Below are positions 1 to 13,300 of a stretch of 64,000 nt of DNA, one piece after another. The position numbers were made by a program, and so were the translations under genes. A model generated the notes under the pieces. That model ran no database searches, had not been told where the DNA came from, and saw only the letters and a program-made list of their open reading frames with translations. The stretch is taken from the NCBI GenBank assembly GCA_013399855.1, contig VXAY01002371.1, forward strand, positions 1,884,931-1,948,930, read 5' to 3'. Within the stretch, counting starts at the first letter, position 1, and every line of letters begins with the position of its first letter. Origin of the DNA: Oxyruncus cristatus. Taxonomy: Eukaryota > Chordata > Aves > Passeriformes > Cotingidae.

Positions 1-3000
1 GGGAATGGGCACGGGGAGATCTACTGGTTGCATGCCATGTGTGCACCCGTTTGTGAAGAGCTGGTTCTAAGAAATGCCTGCCAGGCACAGACCATGTCTC
101 TAATGTAGCTGAGAGTCCTCTGGGAACGCTCCTGTCCCACAATCAGCTTTTCTGGAAGCAGATTCAGATCAGTACTGACTGCTTTTGAGAGTAAACTTTG
201 GTAAAGTCCATGAATTTTTGTTATTATGTAGTGGTCATGCTAACTGCTCATGCTCTTAAGGCAGCAGCTGTTTGCAGGTTGTCAGATAGTGTGGCCAAAG
301 GGATTTACTGAGCTTCTGCATGATGCCACTTTTATCTGAGGACAGGTCTGAAAATCAGGAGAAGAATTATACAAAAGGGCTGTATTTAGGCTTTTCCAGA
401 GAGTTCATATTGTGCTGGAAAGATTTATTTTTTTTAATGGCACCATCACAGGATGAGACTCCAACATGTATGGACAATTGCAACAGTGATTTACAACTTC
501 TAATTCAACAAGAAACAAGCTACAGGGTAGTATCCATGCTGGTACAAACTCTGGCTTTCCTCAGAGGGATGCTGCCATGCCTGGAGCATGCAGCACTCCT
601 CTGCAGAAGTATTTCTCTGAGACATCCCTGGTCCCCAAATAATCGCCTCTGCAGTATCAGATGGAAGTTAGTTATGAACCGGCCAAAGCCCCCTTCTGCC
701 TTCCCATCTGGGCTTCTGCCAGCACCCACCCCCCTGCAGGACCAGAGGAACACAGCTGATGGTCCTCTCCGTGGCCGGAGAGACACGTGCCTGCTTTTGA
801 GTCTGACTCTATGTGTTTTGAGAGACTTTGACTCCTTCTAGGATAATCCCTCCAAATTGTCTTGCTGGTTCCTGGAAGGACATCTTGAAGTTGTTGATTG
901 CGTTTTTTGAAGACCTATCACCTTTAAGGAGTATTTTCAGCTTGTTTAGTCTTGCAGCCAGAGTCAGGTCAGATAAAGAGGGACTAATTTCTGTCAGCAT
1001 TATCTTCATCTCTCCCCACCACCACACAAGGGCAGGCGATGAATGAGGTGTCAGCTCATCAACCTGGCAAAGGGCTATGGGCACACTGATGAAGGAAGAA
1101 CGCCTGATTTTGTCCAGAAAGTGCCCACTGATATGACACCAGCTTAGGTTAAAACTCTGGGGACTATTTTGCATTCACTTTTCAAACCAAGCACCACATT
1201 TCTGAAAAAGGCTGCTTCCTTTCCTCTCATTCCTTTATCCTCCTTGCTCCTTCTGGACTCCCACTGATTTTCGTTGCCTCCTCCTACCTGCCCTTTGCTT
1301 CATCTGTCTTTGGACTCCATAACCATCATTCTTGTATCTCTACTGCTTTCTGATTCTGATTTCTACTGAATTTTTTTCTTCTTTCCTCCTTGCTTTCTCT
1401 TTAGTTTCTCTTTCTTAATTTCCCCTTCCTTCCCAGTTCATGAGATGCACAAAGACTGATCTCCAGATGAGTGAGGCATTCCATACAGGGAAGGTCAACT
1501 AGGGAAACAATTCTTCCAAATTATTCTGAGTAGCTGCTCTTGCTGCTGTAAACTATCACCGAGGCAGAGAAAAAAGAGGTGCAGTTCCAGTCTGTGACAT
1601 GGAAAATGACATATGGGAAGTCAAGTGGCCAAATGGAAAACTCTGGTTAATGCTGGTCTTCACTGATTTGTGGTCACCTACTGACTAGTACAGTCTCCTT
1701 TCTTTCTGGTACTGTACATCCTCCCCAGACATCTTCCTCGCAAATCCTCTTACTCTGCCAGTCTGCTCTAAAGTAAAGCCTTCATAAAATCGTCTCCCAT
1801 TTGCTTTCAAATCGTGCTTCCTCAACACTATGTTCTTAAGTTCAGTACTGAAAAATCATCTAGTATTCTGGCATCCAATTACAAATTCTGGTGGAACAAG
1901 ACATTTTTGTAAACATGGCTGGACAATGGATGTTGTGCTTTGTTCAGGCTCCTTTATGACCTCTGGTAAGCTGCTCATCCAGTGTGCCTTAATCTCATCA
2001 CATCAGGACTTTCAGACTTTCTTACTTTTTATTTGAGGGAACTGAAGTTTTAAAAGACTAGGGGGTAATTACAGTATTATTTTTTTTTTTATCCTTTGCC
2101 TGCCCCTCTGTTTTTCCTGCTGCCTAGCTTCCATGCAGCTGTTGAACATTTAAGAAAAACATGTCTCCCACTGAGCAAGTTCCCTACAAATGTGAATTGA
2201 GCTTCAGGCAAGAGGAAATGTGAGTCCTGGGGTCACTCCTGAAATCAAGATCTTGCTTGGCTGCACATAATTCTGCTGTTGTGTTTTAAGGGTGATTTAG
2301 AAAAGAAAGTAGTATATATTTCCCACAAAGAGCATAAAAACAAATGAATACCGGTGATCATGAGATGATCATATGATCTTTCAAATTGTGCTGTTTTTCT
2401 GGTATTTTCAGTTGTGCTTTTTGAGTCTGCTGCTCAGATTCAAGCAGAGAGGGAGAGGATGTGGGATTACAGAGAGAAGATGACCTGCTGGTGCTGACCA
2501 GAGTTAATATTGGGAGGCCCCTGTGCACTCCCCGCTGATGACCGGAGAAGACCAAACTTTTCTTTCCACTTAAAGATGCTGGAGCTACACCCCCCTGTTC
2601 ACCGGGGAGTAGTATTTCTGTCAGATATGAAAACAGCTTCTAATCTGCTATGACCTTGGCAAGAAATTCAAGTCCAAATGTAGTAACATAGAAGCTGACA
2701 GGTCAGCCTGAAGAATTTGAAGTGGGGGAGGCTTCCTTGCCTTCTTTCTTTCTGTCCTTCTATCCTTCTTTCACTTGAAATGTTATCAAGGATCACTTCA
2801 AGTGCAGTGGCAGCCTCAGCAGCCCCAGAAATTACACCAGCTAGGTCATTGTCCCTCCTGTTACAATGGAGGTGCAGAGAGCATTTACTGGCTGGGCTAA
2901 CCACGCACTGTTATTGTTATAAATTCATAAAGGTGGAGACCCATCAAGAAAAGCATTTTACCTTTTTGTATGTAAAAATTGGAAAAGTTAATCTAAATTT

Positions 3001-6000
3001 TACATCTGTATGTGATGCCTTACTGAGGGACTCCTGTCTCTACCCCAGAGGCTCTCTACTTTCTGATTTCCAAGACAAATACACAGACCCACAGAGAGGT
3101 TGTAGATGGTTCTCACTTGTTCTCACTGCTGTTGAAGATTTCCACCTGTCAGGTGCGTTAGTGCCCTCTTCTACAATGACTAAGACAAAACCAGGAATAT
3201 AGGAATGACCTATGCTTGCTCTACTTCTTGCATCCTTCCCACATCAGTAACCTCTGCAACAAAGGAGCTAAAAATGCTTTGAGCTCGAGTCCCAGCTCAG
3301 GAATTATTTAGAAGTCTGAAAGACGATGGTTATCTTTCTCGCTATCTTTCTTCTGGTTATTTTTCTGGAAGTGAGCTTATTTTTGATCATACTGACAGAA
3401 GGTTAAAACCTTCTGCTTAAAAGTTTGAGTGTTGCTTTGTACTTTGTCAGTCAAGACTAAAATTTCTATGGATTGCTCACAACAAAAATTATATATTATG
3501 AATTACTAAGGCCCATTTCCTATTTGTATGACTGCAGAAACAGGCACGGCGAGTCACAGCAGACCCCCCCCCTCTATATTCGGCATTATATCAACCAGAA
3601 CAAAAGTGTTTTCCTTGCATCGGAAAATTTACAATCCCACTATAAAGCAGCGGAAACATCAGATCTTGCGGCTTCCCCCAATTCAGTGGCCGCGTGCACC
3701 AGTCCAGGAAAGGGAGGTGCCATTGCCCACCCGGGGACCACCGGATGGCTCTGCCTCCCTGGGCACAAGGGGCTCTCCAGTGAAACCCATCTGCTGACAG
3801 GGACACCCGACTGCTCTGTGCCTGGACACCCCTCGCCAGCTTGGGGCTGACAAGACACCGTGCAGGCACGGGGGTCAGGCAAAGCACTGGCTCTCAGAGG
3901 CGAAGCCTGATGTGTCTGCAACAGATAGGGGTGGGTCCATGGAGGGATACAGGGAAGTAAGGAAATGATGCTGCTGAGTAATCAGTAATCATAGGTCAGC
4001 CACATTGCTACCTATCTGCTGTCCCATCTTCTGTAGACAACATGTCAAAGGCATGATTTAAGGAAGGTTCTGAAGGACGTTGCCTCCAGGCATCAGAAGC
4101 AGCATAGGGCAAAGCACAGAGGCTGCTGTTTGAAAATCTCAAAAGCAAATGAAGGCAGGGGGGGTAGCTTTGACCATTATCAATACTGAAAGACAAATTT
4201 TAAATACGGTGGGGTTAGATGAGGAAGCCAAAGACAAGTAAATCATGCTTAATGGAGAGCCAGAGGAGTGCTGCAAAGAAAGAGGTCAGGAAGTAACAGG
4301 CTAGGGAAATTATTCTGGGTAAGCACTAGTAGATCAGGACAGTACTTGCTCGGGCCAGAGGAAGAATATTACAGTATTAAGACACAATCTTGGTGATGTC
4401 TGTGCTTCCTTTTAAATTTGTTTTCCTGCTCTGTTTGTCAATGTTGTGATCCCAAAGCCATTTTGCCATTTCGTACCTGCAGCTATAAAGCTTTCCTGGT
4501 TGATTGACTCTGCTCAGGTTGGGCCTCTACACATCAGAGGAAGAAGGATTTCATGGCTTAGGCAGTTTCCACACTGCAAATGTCTCCTGGCTCAGACCAC
4601 AAAACATTACAGAAAGTGCCAGGGGGCAGTTTGTCTGGAGGGTAGAAAGAGTGCACAGAGCAGCTTCTCATCCTGATTCTCATTTCTGGGACAGGGCTCC
4701 TGAGAGGGGATGTATCTCTCCATGTGGGCAGAGCTGGGTGCCTGTTGGAGTACCCTCAGGGAGGTACAGCCTGCTTGTGGCACCAAGACTTTGTGAGAGG
4801 AGATGGGAACACACAGGGTTGCAGAGATTGCTGGGGCAATTGGCGAAGGGCCGGTATCTCATAGTGACAGCTGAACTTGTGAAGGATGGGGATCCCTCAG
4901 CAGCGGAGACTGGAAGCATATTGCTGATGGCAACAGAAGGAAGGTGTTTTCTTCACCTACCTATATGCACATAGGGGGCAGGCACTGGAAACAGTGGAGG
5001 AAGGACAAGAACTCTCTTGAACAAAGCCCTAAGCAGCCTCATCTAAGGCTGAAGCTCACCCTGCTTTGAGTGAGAGATTGGACTAGACGACCTCCGGAGG
5101 GTCCCCCAGTCTAAATTATTCTCTGAGTCCACTCTAGATTTCAATTTAATTTTCCAAGTGGTGTTTTAGCACCTGCTGCCTCTGAACCCTGCCATTCTTG
5201 ATAACATCAGTAGTGCCAAGGCATTTCTAAACAGTCAGTGCTCTCAATCCCAAGCCACAGGGGTTTCCTCCTGAAGACAAAAGAGCCTCACTCACCTGCT
5301 GCTGGGACAATGGGGTAATGGCATTAGGGGGACCTTCTGTGCCTCTTTATCTCTCTCCTCTGGGCATTCCTTCCTTGATGAGGAATTTCCTCAGAGCACT
5401 GCTGGAAAGGCTTTTTGGGTGAGATGCATTTATCAGTGCAGCAGCTAAAACATTGCATCAAAGGTCACATTCTTCCATCTTCGGCACTGTAACTAAGCTT
5501 GCCTGTAAGCTAGTGTTCCCTTGCACCTGCACACCACATTATTAATTCTCCTATTACACTGCATGACTACCAAACTAATAACATGAAACTAAACTACAGC
5601 CTGGGTGTGGCTTTTGCCTCCTTAGCAAGAAAGTCAATCACTTGGTATTAGAGGGGAATGACGAAACGCAATCCTTTGAGCTTATTGCTTCTCTGAGACT
5701 CATATAGCATACTTTTTTTTCTTATTTATAAAGCCAAATGATTTTTTTCCCCACTTAAGAAAAAGCTTTCAGCTATTTTTACCTTTAAGTTTGAACATTA
5801 AAACATTGCCTCCTGGAAACACTACTACTTTGACATGGACAGATCAGAGGCTGTCCAGTAACCAGAGCCCTTACAGGTTTGAGACAGCATCATTTGGGCA
5901 GTGACCAGACCATGCTGTGCATCTCTTCAGCCAAACCGCCAATCGGATGGACCTTTGCAGTCTCTTGCCTTGCCCCAAGGCTCTGTGAAGGACTGCTTGT

Positions 6001-9000
6001 GGGCAGGTGGTAACAGTCAGACTGCTGAAGCTTAAACATATTTGTCCAACATCTCCTAGGAAGAACAGGGTTAGTGAAAAACTGGTGAGGAGAAAAACCA
6101 AAGAGAAACTACAAGGCTGGGTAATAGAGGGAGAAGTAGAAAGGTAGTAGAAAGAGGATGGTAGTAGAGAAATTGCAGGCTGGGTCTGTCTCTCCTGAAA
6201 TGGCTCTGGGATGTCTAGCAGTGGTCTCTGGGTGCTGCAGTAACGTGCAGCTACATGCTGGATGACACACTTGCTATACAAATGTATGGCCTTTATGTAA
6301 ATAATCATCAAATTCAAGACTAGAAGTCAGTTTCTGCTACTAACATTATTTTTAAATAGCAGAGATGTGTGTCTTTATTCATGAATAGGTCTTTTCTGAT
6401 ACAGATCACTTCTGTGATGTGAACATACCAGATGTAGAGGTTCTGTTCATTTTGTTTCAGTGTGATTTTTCTGGGATATGTGAGCTCCTAAGAAGTAAAG
6501 TCTTCTCCCAGCTAAATTTGCAAAATGTATTCCTTTTTTGTTGTTTCTTCCTGTGACATTATCAATGCTGCTTGCAAGGAAGCTATTTTTACATTACTAT
6601 TTTTGTAATTTTCTTCCTTTTATACTCATCAGTATTTTGTTAGGCTGATATATACTGGCTTGTGGTCACTTGCATGGACCAACAGAGTCAAAGCTGCAAG
6701 GAGTGGATGGGGGAAATCATGAATGGGGCAGAAGACAGCATGAAAATATTTCACCAAGCTCACAGTCTGAGATACGTGGTTCATATCTTCTGTACAAATG
6801 CATCAGCATCAGCTACATCAATTATAAATGATTTTGGAAAATGAGCAATTTTTAAAAGTAAGTAACTTAAGCCCTGTCCACAGACTCTGCATTATAAATT
6901 TTATTATGAAAGTTACCCAGGTTTCAGGGGAGTTTAAAACTGTCATGTGCTAGCTGCAATGCTAAAAGATTGTCCTGCCACTTGGAAGGTCTGTGCTTGA
7001 ATCTCTTAATAGGGATTTCCTCAAATATGTTTCTCTGGAAATAGTTCTACATAACATGCCACCAGAATTTTAATTACTATCTTTTTTGCTTCATTGGTTT
7101 CATCCTAAAAAGTGTGCATGCATGCTCCTGTCAATAGCTTGAATATTCTTGCTTCAGCATCAACATTCAATAACTTTGGAAAAGGACCATCCAAAGCATA
7201 TGTGACTTCACTTTTCTGGAAAGGCTGTCAAAAGAAACAGACTTAGTGCCTGAAAAACACTTCCAAACAGCAAGAGGCAGTTGCAGCATTCAGGGCAAAG
7301 GTCTGGGCAATAATCACTCCAGCTCACAGGCAGAAGGTAGAGAAACACAGGCTGACACATGCCAGAGTCAGACCTGTCATTCATTGTGATTCCTTCTGTA
7401 CAGGCAGGGTGCAGAGCATCAAGAAGGGCAAACAGGAACCAACTGTCTTGGGGACAAGACTATAGATATAGGATATCTCTCTTAAAGTTCCTATGCTAGA
7501 TGTACTCCAAGAAAGAAAACAAAGCAAATAAACAAGTGCAAGAGGAAAGGAGACAGAAGCTGTGCCCATTCAAGGATGGGACACCAGCCCACAGCTGTCT
7601 ACACCACAAGTTTGCAGAGATGTGATGGTTCAGAGTGAGGAGAAGTTACAGATGTACACATAAGCTATCCTGTGCTGCTTGACCTTATCACCAGAAAGCC
7701 GACCCCATCACATTTTATCTCACCGTATAGATGGAGCCAAAGACTTCCAGACAAAAGGAAGTAATTTGTGGTCAGAAAATGGCCAGTGGATGGGTGTTGA
7801 GGAGCATCTCACTCAGCTCCAGTGCTTGCAGCATCTGTGCTCTAAGACTGCTGGGCAAAGAGCTGGTGCTGCTGTGTGCAAGCAAAAGGACTAAAAAGCA
7901 AGTTTAGATGGGAGGAAGGAGGCTGTGTTCTAGCTCCTCGCAAAGAAAGCATTTTGTGGTCAATGAGCAGTGAAAAGAGAAATGATGTAGCAAAGACCTT
8001 GAATTATGTCACATATCCCTTCTTGAGAAACTCCCTGGCAAATCCCTGATCTCCCCTCCCATCGCACGTGCTGTTCCCAACTTCTCCATGTGCCATTGGG
8101 CCCCATGGCTGGCCCTCCCCTCTCCAAAGCCCAGGAGACCTCTGTGCTGGTGCCCAGGGTCCATAGCTGAAGGGGAACCCAAGATAGCCCTGCAGCAGTA
8201 AGGCTGACCTATGTTCTCAGCTGCGCCTGCAAAGGAGCAGCAGAAGGCAGGGAGAAAGGCAGATCTGGAGGGGAATGGAGGTGGTGCCAGCTCTTTCTCC
8301 ACCAGAAACATGGGCATCAAAAGATGACATCCTGGGAAGGCTGCTAAGGGGCTCCTCACTTCCCTGTTGTGGGTGCTGGCCAATGATGATGGGTGGCTAT
8401 GGGGAAGACCTACTACAAGGACTTGGTTAGACATTATTGAAAGCTCAGACCCATGTCTCCTCCCTAATCTGAAAATGAGGGAGACTAAGCAGAAAGGGGA
8501 GACAAAGCAGAAAGTGGGAGATGTTGATTGCATCTGTGTGATCCACGACACCAGTTTTCTTCTACTGAACACTGGTGACTCCAGTAGATTCTCATATTAG
8601 CTAAGGGGAGAAGCTGCAGAGGCTTTTTCAGTCATTGACTTGATACGTCTTAATTTTTTTAGGAAAAAAATGACCATGATGTGGAGATCAGGCCATTTGT
8701 AGAATGGATTTTTAAGAGAACGGGTTTTTTTCTGAATGAAAGGGTTTTGGTGGGAGAGGACTGGTTTAAATGTTCTAAAGGAAATTGTGTATGGTTCTAC
8801 AGTATGTACTAGAAACTCTTCAGATCAACCCTGATTTTAACCATGAACTCCATAGAGGATGGATACACACATATGTTTAGAAAAAAAGATTTTATACTTA
8901 TGGAGAAGAACAGTTAATGGATCCATTTGCTACCCTTTGGCACGCTGTGGTTGGTTTATTTTAATGTATGTGCTATTTCACTGCTGACACTTTTTGAAAA

Positions 9001-9240
9001 TACTGGGTAGGAGCGTGCCTACGTACATGTTGGTCCTGCTTTTGTGGCATGGTAAAGACACTTTGCGTGTTCTGGGCTAGGAGAGAAACTACCCTTTTCT
9101 TGCCTTTGCATGGTTATGCCATGTATTAATAGAAGGGAACCTGTCCAGCATGACAATTAAAAAAAAAAAGGCGGGTTGATTCCCCCCCCCCCAAAGTTGC
9201 CTAAGACATGGGATCTTACATTTCTGGATCAGCTGAAACG
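1..9240. other. Intergenic sequence upstream of AKAP12
   Basis: I find no convincing gene in this stretch. Open frames are short, overlap on both strands, lack splice-site context and resemble no family I know. The only repeat I can name is the CR1 fragment near 5.03-5.13 kb. By synteny with other amniotes the next gene upstream would be MTHFD1L, but none of its coding sequence is visible here. Confidence 0.6.
5035..5130 (+). mobile_element. CR1 LINE 3'-end fragment
   Basis: The segment reads like the conserved 3' tail of a chicken-repeat-1 LINE: a stretch resembling 'ttggactagacgacctcc', then 'gggtcccccagtctaa' and a decayed copy of the ATTCTATGATTCT-type terminal repeat ('attattctctgagtcc'). 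CR1 copies are typically truncated at their 5' end, as here. The orientation follows from the terminal repeat lying downstream on the + strand. Confidence 0.75.
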
Positions 9241-9435
9241 TGGACGTCCTTCCCTCAGACGGGCCCAGCATGGCTGAGGTCCGGGAGCTCCGGGCACGGA
9301 GGGCTGGCGGCCGCGGAGCCGAGTCTCGGGGCAGGAGCCCCGCGGGGCAGCGCGGCCAGGCGGGGGGCGCAGCCCATGCGCCGGAGCTCCCCGGGGCTCG
9401 TCCCGGCCCCCGGCGGGCCAGGAGGGGGCTGAACC

Positions 9436-9448
9436 GCTGAGTCAGCGC
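9436..9448. promoter_or_regulatory. MARE/AP-1-like palindrome (CGCTGAGTCAGCG)
   Basis: The 13 bases form a perfect 6+1+6 palindrome around a central G and contain TGAGTCAGC. They match the Maf recognition element type (TGCTGAGTCAGCA) except at the outermost base on each side. The site lies inside the CpG-rich promoter region, just before the assembly gap. Binding by MAF, NRF2/BACH1 or AP-1 factors is inferred from the motif only. Confidence 0.45.
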
Positions 9449-9453
9449 CGCGN

Positions 9454-10286
9454 NNNNNNNNNNNNNNNNNNNNNNNNNNNNNNNNNNNNNNNNNNNNNNN
9501 NNNNNNNNNNNNNNNNNNNNNNNNNNNNNNNNNNNNNNNNNNNNNNNNNNNNNNNNNNNNNNNNNNNNNNNNNNNNNNNNNNNNNNNNNNNNNNNNNNNN
9601 NNNNNNNNNNNNNNNNNNNNNNNNNNNNNNNNNNNNNNNNNNNNNNNNNNNNNNNNNNNNNNNNNNNNNNNNNNNNNNNNNNNNNNNNNNNNNNNNNNNN
9701 NNNNNNNNNNNNNNNNNNNNNNNNNNNNNNNNNNNNNNNNNNNNNNNNNNNNNNNNNNNNNNNNNNNNNNNNNNNNNNNNNNNNNNNNNNNNNNNNNNNN
9801 NNNNNNNNNNNNNNNNNNNNNNNNNNNNNNNNNNNNNNNNNNNNNNNNNNNNNNNNNNNNNNNNNNNNNNNNNNNNNNNNNNNNNNNNNNNNNNNNNNNN
9901 NNNNNNNNNNNNNNNNNNNNNNNNNNNNNNNNNNNNNNNNNNNNNNNNNNNNNNNNNNNNNNNNNNNNNNNNNNNNNNNNNNNNNNNNNNNNNNNNNNNN
10001 NNNNNNNNNNNNNNNNNNNNNNNNNNNNNNNNNNNNNNNNNNNNNNNNNNNNNNNNNNNNNNNNNNNNNNNNNNNNNNNNNNNNNNNNNNNNNNNNNNNN
10101 NNNNNNNNNNNNNNNNNNNNNNNNNNNNNNNNNNNNNNNNNNNNNNNNNNNNNNNNNNNNNNNNNNNNNNNNNNNNNNNNNNNNNNNNNNNNNNNNNNNN
10201 NNNNNNNNNNNNNNNNNNNNNNNNNNNNNNNNNNNNNNNNNNNNNNNNNNNNNNNNNNNNNNNNNNNNNNNNNNNNNNNNNNNNNN
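9454..10286. other. Assembly gap (833 N)
   Basis: Unresolved bases inside a GC-rich island. The flanks are GC-rich with C- and G-homopolymers, a type of sequence often lost in short-read assemblies. Any open frame crossing the gap is an artefact of reading through N. The first coding exon of AKAP12 alpha is probably here. Confidence 0.98.
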
Positions 10287-10352
10287 GATCTCCGCGGATC
10301 CCCGCAGCCCCCCCCACCCCTGGCTCCATCCTCTCCCCTCCCGAGGGAGCAG

Positions 10353-13300
10353 GTGGGAGGCGCGTCGGGGCGCGGCCGGCCCGGCGGCTCGGCAGTGCCT
10401 TCGGCGGGGCGCCAGCTCCCGTGTGCCCCCTCCTCCCCCCTCTTCCCGACCCGCACCCCCCGGGCTCGGGCTCACCTGAGCCGCCGCCCGCCGCCGCGGG
10501 GAAGGGGCGGTGGTGCCGGCGGCTGGGCTGTGTCCGTGGCTTTGGTGCGCTCCGGTGTCATACCGCATAGGGGGCAAAGGGGAGTGACTCCCGAACTCCC
10601 AGCGAAGGAGCTCTTGGTGTGTGTTATTTTAAATAAAGACGCTGAAGAATTGAAAGAAATTCTTTTAAAACATGTCTGGTGTTTAAAAATAGATTATGAA
10701 TGAACCCATTTATCCCTCTGGAATAGGCGCGTTTAGGAGATTTGGGGACTGAAAGGGAGGTTATGTGCATCTGCGTGTTTACATAGCGTTGCTTTGGGTA
10801 GGCGTGAGTTTGTGAGGGGAGAAATAATACCATGTTGAGATTCCCTTCTTCGGCTCTTTAGAGTTTGGGTGCTCAGAGGAGGGATACTCCGAAGTTTCTG
10901 TGACTGGTGCGTGGGTGTGTTAGAGCTTGAGAACTGGTTATGACTTTGTTTCTTTGACCTTGTGGTTCAGATTTAACTTTCAAGTTGAATTTCCCATAGT
11001 TCCTGGCTGCCACTAGACCTCCTTGTGCGTGTTTTGACAGATTTGAAAACCACATCGTGAATGAACTTTAAATTAACTAAGATTTATTTTATTTTCTTTT
11101 TAACTAAATAAGCATTAGGGACTGGTGTTGGTTAACAAAATATTTAGCAGTTGTGTTGGGCAATTTTAGAATTAAGATGCTGACATTAAGAATTTATATA
11201 GGGCAAGCATTTGGCTATTGTGGTTGTTTAAAAATTGAGATAATGGGACTTTGAAGAAGGGGCATAATATTCATAGCCATGTTTATGCATTTATGGGAGG
11301 TAAGACTCTGAAAAAAGAGAATACCGTTAATATTGTTCTCAAGTACAGATTATTTTTTTTACTAATACTCTGGTTTATGTCTTCTAAGCTTTAGGGAAAA
11401 TGTTTTCTAATAGGTTTTTTCCTTGTTATTTAAGTAGAACTGTTCAGAAGTAGGGAAGTTCTATTATCATTTCACTGCTATAAGAAGCAGTGCATTAATG
11501 CTGTTCTTCTAAAACAGCTGTTTCTGCCTTCCATTACATTACTTAAAAAGAAAAACAGTTTTTAATCAAGTTTGGTCATACTTTTTTTTTTTTTTATCTC
11601 TCATTTAGTCTACCTTACCACAGTAATGTAACTTCATGCAAATTTGTGACAGTTTTTCATCATTATTCCTTCCAGCCCTTTGAATTTGAAGGTTACCAGG
11701 TCCTGTGATGCCCCTGGAGAAATTTGTTAGAGAGCTAATTTGTTTGCAGAGGATACAATGGGGATGTTTTGGAGGGTAGTCTTCTTGTTTGCATTTTCCA
11801 AATTAAAACGCTTATCACAACCCCCTCTTTTAGAAGAAAAACTTTGGAAACTCACTTTAGTGGAATCCAGCATGAGTGAGCCTTGGCAAGTCAATAACAA
11901 ATAAACTGTCTTGGTAACTAGTCTAATGCAGGTTATAAAATCTCAGAACAGTTGTGCTTTTTTGTCACATGAAATTCCTTGAAATATTTAATCAAGTTTC
12001 TTTCATGACATAGTTGTACTTTTTACAAAATGAAAAACTCCTTGCCTCTTCTTCTAGAAAGGACCGAATTTTAGCTGTTGTGCTCACATGTGACACCTTG
12101 GCCAGATACCAGCTTTTGAGGTGTCCTGGTTACTGAAAGGGAGGTTATATGTTTTGGTGCTTCTCACTTCTACAGTCTAGGATATGTGAGAGATCCTGGA
12201 AAGCACTTGGTCTGCAGAGCAAGGGATCTCTAGGGGCCTTTGGGTCCTGGCTCACAAGCACTACAGGTTAAACGTGGGCTTATGGGGTTAGGACCTCAGC
12301 TGTTCACCCCATCCTTTCGAAAGTTCCTGATCTATTACACGTAAAGCAGCTCCAGAGTTTCCAACCCACTATAGTAGGGGAACTTGAAGTGGGTGGATTT
12401 CTTTACTGTAGCAGATAAGACTGAAACTCTGTTAGTGGAGGAGCTGCTCCTTATCTTGCATAGCCATCTCTCTGTGGGAAGCCCCTTCTCTGTGGGAGTG
12501 TGAGGGATCCTGGAGGCACTAATCCATTCAACTGCCTGAAATTAATTCATCAGATTTGTGAATTGACACCCAAGATCCTGTAGAAAATAAGGGACAGGGT
12601 GTGGTTCCAGAGAAGGCTGTCTTTCTGATGGTCTTACCTCCTCCCTGTTTGAGTAGCAGTGCTTTTTCCCCTTTTCTTCCTCCACTGTTCCTCTTCCCTT
12701 TTGCCCCAGGTGACACAGCTTCACTTGGTCCTCTGTCATGTCCTAACCTTACCTTTCTGTAATCAAGTTAAACTCACTAACCCTTCTGGAAACAGTGAAA
12801 TTTATTCTTTCCAGACCATTTTGCCTATCTTGTAAGTGCATTTGGCTCCTGTGATGCGGAGGTGAGACCAAGAGCTGGCACAAGGCAAGCATCTGCAGCA
12901 GGGCGGGAGGGGAAATGAAACAACTTTCGCTGTTGGTGGCTGTCAGCTGGTAGACCCTGTCTGCTTTGTGAAACCTCCCAGGCAGACTGCCCTGAGCAGC
13001 ACAGAGGCCTGAAGCTTGCCCTGAGAAGGATTCCACAGATCTCAAGAGCACGAGAAATAGGAATGAGATCTTTTTGGTCTTGGAGAAGACCAGACAAACG
13101 TCGGATGTCCTGAACTGACAGAAGCTATGGGGTGGTTTCTGTGTTCCTACTTCCTCTCCAGGGCAGCTTCCCCTCATTGCTTCTGGCGCTGTGTGAGCTC
13201 TTCCAAGGAGCTAACCCCCCGGAAAGCTGTTTTGATTCTTTGGGAAGGTCATTCTGTGCTGATTCAGCAAGATGCCTTGGCTTCTGGGATTCAGCAGAAG

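Larger units (their letters stand above)
9245..10580 (+). promoter_or_regulatory. AKAP12: CpG-rich promoter region of the AKAP12 alpha transcript
   Basis: Base composition changes abruptly from AT-rich to very GC- and CpG-rich at about 9245 and returns to AT-rich near 10590, as at a vertebrate CpG-island promoter. In other vertebrates the long, N-myristoylated AKAP12 alpha form starts in an exon upstream of the one found here at 19109, so this island is the natural location of the alpha promoter and exon. The 833-base gap inside it hides the exon itself. After the gap a possible + strand donor (gagcag|gtggga) follows base 10352 with an open phase-0 frame before it, which would join exon 19109 in phase; this assignment is weak. 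Confidence 0.6.

Noticed and set aside
5871..8572. Minus-strand frames of 148 and 187 codons upstream of AKAP12.
   Set aside because: Low-complexity Ser/Leu/Pro composition, no domain, no splice context, and no match to the expected neighbour MTHFD1L.
9208..9432. A + strand frame starting MGSYIS, superficially like an N-myristoylation start for AKAP12 alpha.
   Set aside because: It shares nothing else with the alpha N-terminus, hits a stop at 9432, and no donor links it in phase to exon 2. The match is by chance.
9089..10577. Long minus-strand frames of 295-455 codons over the GC-rich region.
   Set aside because: They read through 833 unresolved bases; the real sequence on either side is low-complexity GC-rich and shows no domain.
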